Assembly: GCA_002482845.1 (NCBI GenBank)
Contig: DLGT01000131.1
Span: forward strand, 1 to 38,520
Direction of reading: 5' to 3'
Source: Saprospiraceae bacterium UBA7687
Lineage (GTDB): Bacteria > Bacteroidota > Bacteroidia > Chitinophagales > Saprospiraceae
DNA length: 38,520 nt
The first letter of the stretch is position 1, and each line of letters starts with the position of its first letter. A program made the translations under genes and the position numbers. Under the pieces are notes generated by a model. The model had not been told where the DNA came from, ran no database searches, and saw nothing but the letters and a program-made list of their open reading frames with translations. Below, one piece after another: positions 1 through 6,822 of this stretch.

Positions 1-162
1 ATATTCTAGATTAAATAAATATTTACAAACACCAAAACTTTAATTAATTTATTATCAAATCAAGAATAATAAATTTGTAATATTTGTGTCAATGTATTTT
101 CTAGTTTAATTCAACTAATACCATTTCAAAATCATATTTTTCGATAAATTTAAATCTTTTTG

Positions 163-235
163 TTCCCGATTCAGGCCTTTATTTTCCCGATTCAGGACAT
201 TTTAAGCTAATTTTATATTAAGATTTTCTACCTTG
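163..235 (+). promoter_or_regulatory. Direct-repeat operator and promoter of the first cytochrome operon
   Basis: TTCCCGATTCAGG occurs twice, at 163-175 and 184-196, exactly 21 bp apart. An imperfect Bacteroidota -7 element (TACCTTG at 229-235) follows 36 bp after the TTC core of the proximal copy, and the start codon is at 256. Read on the other strand the half-site is CCTGAATCGGG, which matches the half-sites upstream of 18477, 30522 and 31601. Paired direct repeats about two helical turns apart are typical of LytTR-family regulators, so an activator site is inferred; no regulator gene is in the window. The remainder of 1-255 shows nothing I can name. Confidence 0.6.
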
Positions 236-255
236 TGTCAAAATAGTGTAAAAAT

Positions 256-1122
256 ATGACCCCTATCGTCCATAAGATTTATCTTTCGACGCTTACCTTG
301 ATAGTCATCTTGGCTACCATGTATTTATTTTATAATGGATCAGACTACTACATCACTGAAATGGAAGAACGATTTTACCACCCTGATCACAAGCATTTAA
401 AGCCTAATGGTATATATGGACATGGTCTTGGTATCATTGGTACGTTACTCATCATCATAGGTGTATTCGGCTATATGGCAAGAAAAAGATTTAAAAGCCT
501 GGGTCGAATCGGAGCATTAAAACATTGGTTGGAGTTCCACATATTTTTATGTACGCTTGGGCCAATCATGATTTTATTTCATACTGCATTCAAGTTCGGT
601 GGTATCGTATCCATCAGTTTCTGGAGTATGGTTGCTGTAGTAGCAAGTGGCGTCATTGGTAGATTTATCTATTTACAGATCCCACGTACGATCCAAGGTA
701 GAGAACTAAGTTTGAATGAAATACAGGATATGAAATCCGATATAGGTGCATCTTTGCAAAATATTTCAGGGGCAGCTACTTTAAATATCAAAGCGCTCAT
801 TAAACATTCTGCAATGGAAGATACAAGTCAATACCATGGTTTTCAAGGTTTTTTTAAGCAATATGTAGACGAATATAAAAGGAAAAAAAACATTGAATCT
901 TTATTGTATGCACAACAATTGGATCCACAGGATATCAAAGGCATCATGAAAATGGTTAGCACAGAGATGGGCTTGACGCGTAAAATCCAACGTTTGGTAA
1001 CTATGCAAAAGCTCTTTAGATACTGGCATATTGCACATCTACCATTTGCACTTATCATGTTGATAATCATGATCGTACATGTGGGCGTAACATTAGCATT
1101 TGGTTACACTTGGATATTTTGA
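256..1122 (+). CDS. Membrane b-type cytochrome, probable di-heme quinone-linked subunit
   Basis: This 288-residue integral membrane protein has about five hydrophobic helices near residues 8-26, 57-74, 92-110, 118-140 and 260-282. Two helices each carry a His pair with 13 residues between: H95/H109 and H261/H275. This H-x13-H spacing is the one used by respiratory cytochromes b to hold two stacked b hemes, so transmembrane electron transfer between quinone or cytosolic donor and periplasm is inferred. H90 and H258 are extra candidates. A soluble loop, roughly residues 145-250, separates helices four and five. The gene is first in an operon: its stop at 1120-1122 is one base before the next ATG. 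No close named family is recognised; it is not a canonical bc1 cytochrome b, being shorter and lacking a Qo motif I can see. Confidence 0.7.
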   Translation: MTPIVHKIYLSTLTLIVILATMYLFYNGSDYYITEMEERFYHPDHKHLKPNGIYGHGLGIIGTLLIIIGVFGYMARKRFKSLGRIGALKHWLEFHIFLCTLGPIMILFHTAFKFGGIVSISFWSMVAVVASGVIGRFIYLQIPRTIQGRELSLNEIQDMKSDIGASLQNISGAATLNIKALIKHSAMEDTSQYHGFQGFFKQYVDEYKRKKNIESLLYAQQLDPQDIKGIMKMVSTEMGLTRKIQRLVTMQKLFRYWHIAHLPFALIMLIIMIVHVGVTLAFGYTWIF

Positions 1123-1123
1123 T

Positions 1124-2446
1124 ATGGAAGAGTTCATTATTTACAGCATTGTAGGTCTTTTATGTTTTGGCATAGTTTATATCTATTTGAGAAAACTGAA
1201 AAAGGAGTCTGATGTGGTGGGTGAAAAAATAGAAAAAGCAAAAGAAGAAGGCATTCATGAACCTGTGTCTCTGTATCCTTATATAGATGAAGATAACTGC
1301 ATCAAGAGCGGCGCTTGTATCACCGCGTGTCCCGAAAAAGATATCATAGGTATAAGGAATGGTAGGGCAACCTTGGTCAATGCATCAAGGTGTATCGGTC
1401 ATGGTGCTTGTTTTCATGCTTGCCCTGTAGAAGCTATTTCACTAAAAATTGGAACAGAAAAAAGAGGGGTAGACCTTCCACATGTAAATCAGAATTTCGA
1501 AACCAATGTCCAAGGCATTTTTATAGCTGGCGAATTGGGTGGAATGGGACTAATCAAAAATAGTGTGGAACAAGGTAAACAAGCAGCGGATTACATCTTT
1601 GCTTCATTGGACAAAGGTCATACTTTGTCTTACGATCTTATTATTATTGGTGCTGGTCCTGCAGGAATTTCAGCTTCCCTTCAGGCTAAAAAGAATGGTA
1701 TGAAAGCCTTAGTGTTAGAGCAAGATACGCTAGGAGGAACAGTCTATAATTTCCCTAGAGCAAAAATTGTGATGACTTCACCGATGGATTTGCCATGTCA
1801 TGGTAAGGTGAAGTTATTTCAGACGAGCAAAGACGAATTGCTGACTTTATGGAATGAGGTTATTTCTAAAAATGATATTCAAATCATAGAACATTCCAAA
1901 GTAGAATTGATCGGAAAAACAAATGGTGGATTCGAATTGACCACACTAGATGGACGCAAATTTACAACCAATAAGGTATTGCTTGCCATTGGTAGGAGAG
2001 GCACGCCAAGAAAACTAGGTGTAACAGGAGAAGGTATGGAAAAAGTAGCCTACAAACTTCTAGAACCAGAATTGATAGAAAACAAAAACATACTTGTGGT
2101 AGGTGGTGGAGACTCCGCTATAGAAAGCGCTTTATTGCTAGCTGATGATAATAAAGTCACCCTTTCATATAGAAGTGATAAGTTCAGCAGACTCAAACCA
2201 AAAAATGCTGAGAATATTGAAAAGGCCATGCTTTCAGGAAAAGTATTGGTTTTATTTGAGTCTAATGTAAAGGAAATAACCCAATCAAAAGTACATCTCT
2301 ACACCAAAGGTAACAATGAAATGGGTCTGGACAATGATCTAGTGTATATATTTGCAGGAGGTGAACTGCCTACTCAGTTTTTAGAGAAATCAGGTGTGCA
2401 GATATCAAAACGGTTTAATTATACCATGTTGTCACATAAAAAATAG
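1124..2446 (+). CDS. Fe-S/FAD/NAD(P)-dependent oxidoreductase
   Basis: This 440-residue protein starts at the ATG at 1124, one base after the upstream stop; an upstream TTG at 1100 would overlap the previous gene and is less likely. An N-terminal hydrophobic segment (about residues 2-18) suggests membrane anchoring. A ferredoxin-like domain follows with two clusters, CIKSGACITACP and CIGHGACFHACP; in each the second Cys of the usual CxxCxxCxxxCP pattern is replaced (Ser, then His). The flavoprotein part has the FAD fingerprint GAGPAGI and an NAD(P) fingerprint GGGDSAIE, in the thioredoxin-reductase/YpdA-like fold. It could pass electrons between NAD(P)H and the neighbouring cytochrome b. The next gene starts one base after its stop, so translation is probably coupled. 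Confidence 0.8.
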   Translation: MEEFIIYSIVGLLCFGIVYIYLRKLKKESDVVGEKIEKAKEEGIHEPVSLYPYIDEDNCIKSGACITACPEKDIIGIRNGRATLVNASRCIGHGACFHACPVEAISLKIGTEKRGVDLPHVNQNFETNVQGIFIAGELGGMGLIKNSVEQGKQAADYIFASLDKGHTLSYDLIIIGAGPAGISASLQAKKNGMKALVLEQDTLGGTVYNFPRAKIVMTSPMDLPCHGKVKLFQTSKDELLTLWNEVISKNDIQIIEHSKVELIGKTNGGFELTTLDGRKFTTNKVLLAIGRRGTPRKLGVTGEGMEKVAYKLLEPELIENKNILVVGGGDSAIESALLLADDNKVTLSYRSDKFSRLKPKNAENIEKAMLSGKVLVLFESNVKEITQSKVHLYTKGNNEMGLDNDLVYIFAGGELPTQFLEKSGVQISKRFNYTMLSHKK

Positions 2447-2447
2447 G

Positions 2448-4289
2448 ATGTTTAAATTTGTTACATATAGCCATTTAACTAAAATCATCATGATGATTGG
2501 TTTTTGCTTTTATGTGACCCAAGTGCAAACACAAATCAGTCCTGGAAAACTATCCAAAGAACATACATCCTTAGAAGGAATTAGCAATTGTACCGCATGT
2601 CATGATCTAGGTGCAAAGATTTCGGAACAAAAATGTCTAAATTGTCATAAAGAATTAAAAACAAGAATTACCCAGAATAAAGGTTATCACGTATCTAGAG
2701 AAATAAAAGGAAAAGAATGTATCTCATGCCACAGTGAGCACCATGGTTTAAAATTTGATTTAATAAGATTTGACGAAAAGAAGTTTAATCATTCATTGAC
2801 AGGATATGAACTTAAAGGCGCACATAAAAAAGTTGACAATTGTGCCAAATGTCATTTTGAAGATCATATATCAGATTTCAAAATCAAACAAAATAAAAGT
2901 ACATATTTAGGTCTTGATCCTAAGTGTCTTTCTTGTCATGATGATTACCATCAAAAAACAATGGACAATGACTGTGCAAAGTGCCATAATTATGACAATT
3001 TTAAACCTGCCACTTTATTTAATCATGCGAAAACTGACTTCCCACTGAATGGCGCACATGCTAAAGTTGACTGTAACCAATGTCATAAAACAGAGTTCAA
3101 AAATGGGGAGAAATTTCAGAAATTTGCTGGTGTACCGTTTAAAAACTGTAATGCTTGTCACAAAGATCCACATCAAGGAGCGTTCGGTACCAATTGTAAA
3201 TCGTGTCACAACAAGTCATCTTTTAGCGATATAAAGTCAACTTCTAGTTTTAATCATACCTTGACAGGTTTCGTTTTAGAAGGCAAACACAAGACCATTG
3301 ATTGCAAAGCGTGTCATGACAATCGGGCAGGGACACAAGATAATTATAAAGAATTTGCTACCACAAAAAATATCACTTGTCTGACTTGTCATAAAGATGT
3401 ACATGACTCAAAATTTGGCACAGATTGTAAAGATTGCCATTCCCAACAAAGTTTCACTATCAATCGCGATCTCCCTAATTTTGACCACACCATTACGGGG
3501 TACAAACTAGAAGGCAAACACATAGAAGTTGACTGTAGAAAATGTCATACCACACCCAAAATGACAGATCCCATTAAATATGATTTGTGCGCTTCTTGTC
3601 ATAAGGACTATCACCAAGGAGAATTTAAAGATATAAAAAACAGAGATTGTGCTGCGTGTCACACGACTCGTGGATTTACAGAAGGCTTATTCGGAATAGA
3701 ACAACATGAAGCTTCAGCATTTCCATTAGAAGGTGCACATATGGCTACGCCATGTACCGCTTGCCATATGAAAGAAAACAAATGGACCTTTAAGAATATA
3801 GGAGATCAATGTGTAAATTGCCATAATAATATCCACGAAGGCTTCATAAGTGAAAAGTTCATACCCAATAACGATTGTAGAAAATGCCATGATAATGAAA
3901 GCTGGAAGTCCATCACCTTTGACCATAAACAGACCAAATTTGAGTTAAAAGGAAGTCATCTCAAAACAGATTGTGGCAGTTGTCATTACAAAGAAGAAGC
4001 AGGTACCAAGGTGCAGCAATTCATAGGATTAGCGATGGAATGTGCCCAATGTCATGACAATGTCCATGGCAATCAATTTGAAGTCAATGGCACGACAGAT
4101 TGTAAAAAGTGCCACGGTTTTGAGAAATGGGATAGAAGTAATTTTAACCATGATAATGCCGCCTTCAAACTAGATGGTGCCCACGTAAAGGTAGATTGTA
4201 ATAAATGTCATCAAGAATCATGGGTCGATGGGAAAAAACAAGTCAACTATAAAACGGGAAAACTAGAATGTATTGATTGTCATCAATAG
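2448..4289 (+). CDS. 23-heme periplasmic c-type cytochrome
   Basis: The preferred start is the ATG at 2448, one base after the upstream stop, giving 613 residues with a hydrophobic signal segment (about residues 9-27, ending near VQTQ). I count 23 CXXCH heme-attachment motifs spread evenly to the last residues (CIDCHQ). Between them is a recurring phrase FNH..(T)GF.L.GAH..VDC..CH, which supplies extra His residues likely to be distal heme ligands. The protein is rich in Lys, unlike the giant cytochrome encoded further on. As third gene of the operon with the membrane cytochrome b and the flavoprotein, it probably accepts or donates electrons in the periplasm. It has no membrane anchor beyond the signal and no recognisable enzyme domain, so a purely electron-carrying role is inferred. 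Confidence 0.9.
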   Translation: MFKFVTYSHLTKIIMMIGFCFYVTQVQTQISPGKLSKEHTSLEGISNCTACHDLGAKISEQKCLNCHKELKTRITQNKGYHVSREIKGKECISCHSEHHGLKFDLIRFDEKKFNHSLTGYELKGAHKKVDNCAKCHFEDHISDFKIKQNKSTYLGLDPKCLSCHDDYHQKTMDNDCAKCHNYDNFKPATLFNHAKTDFPLNGAHAKVDCNQCHKTEFKNGEKFQKFAGVPFKNCNACHKDPHQGAFGTNCKSCHNKSSFSDIKSTSSFNHTLTGFVLEGKHKTIDCKACHDNRAGTQDNYKEFATTKNITCLTCHKDVHDSKFGTDCKDCHSQQSFTINRDLPNFDHTITGYKLEGKHIEVDCRKCHTTPKMTDPIKYDLCASCHKDYHQGEFKDIKNRDCAACHTTRGFTEGLFGIEQHEASAFPLEGAHMATPCTACHMKENKWTFKNIGDQCVNCHNNIHEGFISEKFIPNNDCRKCHDNESWKSITFDHKQTKFELKGSHLKTDCGSCHYKEEAGTKVQQFIGLAMECAQCHDNVHGNQFEVNGTTDCKKCHGFEKWDRSNFNHDNAAFKLDGAHVKVDCNKCHQESWVDGKKQVNYKTGKLECIDCHQ

Positions 4290-4511
4290 AAAAGAAGACA
4301 CATGGAAGGTAAATAAAATAATCCAGATTGTATCCACGTTATTAAAAAATGCTACATTTGCTGTTGCCTAACAAAATAGATTAATGGATCTGAAGAATGT
4401 TTGATATATTACAATTTCAAAGCTTCTGAAAATATCTAATGTATTTAAAGTTAAATTGAAATTTGAAATAGTGCTTGATAAAATTGGATTTACAAATCAA
4501 AAAACAAACAC

Positions 4512-6002
4512 ATGGGTAATGAGAAAATAGTAGAAGTTTGGAAACCAATCAGTTTTTCCAACAATTGGCTAGATTCTGACACTACAAAACTTGACGATCT
4601 TTTACCTTCATGGTATAGAAAAAGAACAGATATGAAGGTAGGCGGAGAAGATTATGAAGAATTCATCAATAGATTAAAGAGACAACACGCAATTGAAACA
4701 GGTGTTATTGAAAAACTTTATGACTTAAGTGAAGGCATAACACAAACATTTATAAAAGAAGGGTTTGTTGAGTCATATTTACAACATGGTGACACAAACA
4801 TCTCCCCTAAAAAATTAATGGCCCACCTTAAAGACCATTTTGATGCAATGGATTTTATCTTCGATATGGTCAAAAATGAAAGACCATTAACAAAATCATT
4901 TATCAAACAATTACACCAATTAATTACTTCAAATCAAGACACCACTGATGCCATTGATTCATTAGGGCGCATTGTTCAAGTCCCATTGCGAAAAGGCGAG
5001 TTTAAAATTCACCCTAATAACCCTAAGCGCGAAGATGGTACAATATTCCAATATTGTCCACCTATTCATGTAGAAGGTGAAATAGATAGATTAATTGAAA
5101 TTCATAATGATTTAGAATTTAAAAAAATAAACCCAGTAGTTATTGCTACATGGTATCATCATGCATTTACTCAAATTCATCCATTTCAAGATGGAAATGG
5201 AAGAATGGCTCGTCTTCTTGCTAGTCTCATATTGATAAAGCATGGACTATTCCCTCTAACAGTAAAACGTGACGATAAAACGAGGTATATTGACTCTCTT
5301 GAAAAGGCTGATAATGAACAACCTAATGATATTGTTAAATTGTTTAGTGAACTTCAAAAGAAAAATATTGAAGGAATTCTTAATTGGAAACCAGAGCAAA
5401 AACAAGTCTCTAATATCCAAGAAGCAGCAAAAATATTTTCCGAAAAAGTATCACTTTGGAAATCCCAGCAAACAAAACAAAAGCAATCAATTCTTGAAAG
5501 GAATAGAACAAAGGTTTTTGAGATAATTTATAATTCTGTTGGCTTGATTCAAGACGAGCTATTTAAGATTATTCCAAAGGAAAAAGCAAGTATAAGCATC
5601 AGGAGTACATATCCTTCAGATGAAAAACATTTTTGGTACACAAAACAGATAATTGATTTTGCTGCGAGCCACGAATACTATTTCAACAGAAATCTACCAA
5701 GAGGTTGGTTTAAATTTGGTTTTAAATTATCTGATGAAAAACAGTATGATTTGATTATTTCTGTCCATCATTATAGTTACGATGACTCCATTATAGCTAT
5801 AGGAGCGTTTTTGGAATTTAAAGAACAACAAGTTAATGAAGAAGGCCACCCAATTGAAGATATTTCGTACATTCCTTTGGCAATAACCCCTTATACTTTT
5901 TCACTTGAAGCAGACCCAAATCAAGTGAGAAAAAATATTGAAAGTTATATTAATGACCTTGTCACATTGGGTATGTCTTATGTTGCGAGTGAAATAATTT
6001 AA
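4512..6002 (+). CDS. Fic-domain protein, probable AMP-transferase with N-terminal inhibitory motif
   Basis: This 496-residue protein carries the Fic signature HPFQDGNGRMAR starting at H223, complete for catalysis: the His general base, the acidic metal ligand, the GNGR loop. Fic proteins usually transfer AMP from ATP to hydroxyl groups of target proteins. Near the N terminus TFIKEG (residues 79-84) fits the inhibitory (S/T)xxxE(G/N) motif, with E83 the expected inhibitory Glu, so this looks like a self-inhibited enzyme. The C-terminal half (about 310-496) has no domain I recognise, and I see no winged-helix motif. It stands alone between the first cytochrome operon and the fructan locus, with 222 bp of featureless DNA upstream. 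No toxin-antitoxin partner is visible. Confidence 0.85.
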   Translation: MGNEKIVEVWKPISFSNNWLDSDTTKLDDLLPSWYRKRTDMKVGGEDYEEFINRLKRQHAIETGVIEKLYDLSEGITQTFIKEGFVESYLQHGDTNISPKKLMAHLKDHFDAMDFIFDMVKNERPLTKSFIKQLHQLITSNQDTTDAIDSLGRIVQVPLRKGEFKIHPNNPKREDGTIFQYCPPIHVEGEIDRLIEIHNDLEFKKINPVVIATWYHHAFTQIHPFQDGNGRMARLLASLILIKHGLFPLTVKRDDKTRYIDSLEKADNEQPNDIVKLFSELQKKNIEGILNWKPEQKQVSNIQEAAKIFSEKVSLWKSQQTKQKQSILERNRTKVFEIIYNSVGLIQDELFKIIPKEKASISIRSTYPSDEKHFWYTKQIIDFAASHEYYFNRNLPRGWFKFGFKLSDEKQYDLIISVHHYSYDDSIIAIGAFLEFKEQQVNEEGHPIEDISYIPLAITPYTFSLEADPNQVRKNIESYINDLVTLGMSYVASEII

Positions 6003-6106
6003 TAATAACAGGGTTAATTTATATTCATTCGAATTGGAAACCTATTTAAGAGTTTTCAAGAAAATACTTAAACTTGATAAAGCAGGATTAAATAGAATTT
6101 TCATCC

Positions 6107-6159
6107 CCACTTTCCCCATCATTCCTTCCCGTTTCAGCCTTAAAAAACGCCCATTCTGG
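6107..6159 (+). promoter_or_regulatory. Orphan direct-repeat operator
   Basis: The core CCCGTTTCAG lies at 6128-6137; a second half-site CCCATTCTGG (6150-6159) has its TTC exactly 21 bp downstream (6133-6135 and 6154-6156), and a weaker third copy (6107-6116) has TTC 21 bp upstream. It is the same motif and orientation as the operators before 256 and 18477, but the nearest forward gene start is almost 400 bp away. A weak -7-like element at 6202 lies 46 bp from the proximal core, as in the 18477 promoter. Confidence 0.45.
6121..6153. repeat. 33-bp repeat, left copy
   Basis: This 33-bp segment (ATTCCTTCCC through CGCCCA) recurs at 18351-18383 with one mismatch (G/A at 6149). Identity stops sharply on the left side. 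The copies lie 12.2 kb apart in the same orientation and bracket the fructan locus. The repeat contains the 10-bp operator core, but the match is far longer than the core shared with the other operators, pointing to duplication rather than mere site conservation. Confidence 0.75.
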
Positions 6160-6475
6160 AATTGTGCATTTATTACTCTCGGCAATTTATAACGAAACAC
6201 ATAACCTTCGATGCTAATAGGTCTTCTAATTTTACAAATATCTAAACCACCTTATATACCTAAATAATCTCTGTTGATCCTGTATAAATTATGGTCTGCT
6301 TAACTCAATTTAGCAGTAATAACTTAGGAAAAGTAAGCACTTGAGCATTTTACTTTCATAAAGAGATTTTTAAGCGGAAAATTTGTAATACACCAATTTT
6401 GTCTTTAGTTCTACGTTTAAAAAGGCAGTACTACTTGATCATGAAATAATAATTACCTACTTTAAAAACTTTATA

Positions 6476-6483
6476 TATCTTTG
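6476..6483 (+). promoter_or_regulatory. -7 promoter element upstream of the sensor gene
   Basis: TATCTTTG matches TAnnTTTG exactly. A transcript from here would cover the small reading frame at 6555 and then the hybrid sensor gene at 6823. No clean -33 TTTG is at the usual spacing. Confidence 0.4.
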
Positions 6484-6554
6484 TTGCAAGACATGTCTTT
6501 TAAAAAATTAAAAGGCTGAAAACATTAGAAACGAGTATTTCCCATTAAAAAATC

Positions 6555-6755
6555 ATGATAATAGATACCAAAATCCAATTTTTTAAAGCGCTAAAGGCTA
6601 AAGTAAACTTCACAATAGTAGTCGAAGATCGAAAAATAATAATTAGTAATAAATATCAGCAAGAGCAAAATGTATCGAAATTTTCCGAAAGACAACTTTG
6701 GAATAAGCAAAAAACTTGCCCACCATATACGGGCCAAATTCCAGCCAACTGCTGA
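6555..6755 (+). CDS. Small hypothetical protein, doubtful
   Basis: A 66-codon ATG frame begins about 70 bp after an exact -7 element. The product has no signal, no membrane segment and no recognised motif; its C-terminal third (CPPYTGQIPANC) looks less protein-like than the start. An overlapping 32-codon frame (6670-6768) is also open, so neither is certain. It may be a leader peptide, a gene relic or noncoding leader of the sensor transcript. Confidence 0.2.
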   Translation: MIIDTKIQFFKALKAKVNFTIVVEDRKIIISNKYQQEQNVSKFSERQLWNKQKTCPPYTGQIPANC

Positions 6756-6801
6756 AAGTCGGAATTAAAGAACAGAGATACTTTATTCAGCAAATACCAA
6801 A

Positions 6802-6814
6802 TTAGTTAAACTAA
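6802..6814. promoter_or_regulatory. Palindrome just before the sensor start
   Basis: TTAGTT-A-AACTAA is a perfect inverted repeat around one central base, ending 8 bp before the start codon at 6823. It could be a protein-binding site or affect translation initiation; a chance palindrome in AT-rich DNA is also possible. Confidence 0.25.
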
Positions 6815-6822
6815 GTGTAATA

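Larger units (their letters stand above)
6003..6554. other. Gene-free 552-bp stretch with an orphan operator
   Basis: No convincing gene lies here. It holds the orphan direct-repeat operator (6107-6159), the 33-bp copy shared with the giant-cytochrome promoter (6121-6153) and an exact -7 element at 6476-6483. An 18-codon reading frame opens at 6211, downstream of a weak -7-like TAACCTTC at 6202; it could be the relic of a lost gene once driven by the operator. Nothing else is recognised. Confidence 0.5.

Noticed and set aside
1289..1430. Reading the Fe-S domain as degenerate and nonfunctional
   Set aside because: Both motifs keep three Cys and the following Pro, and the replaced position differs in the same place in each, which looks like a family pattern rather than decay.
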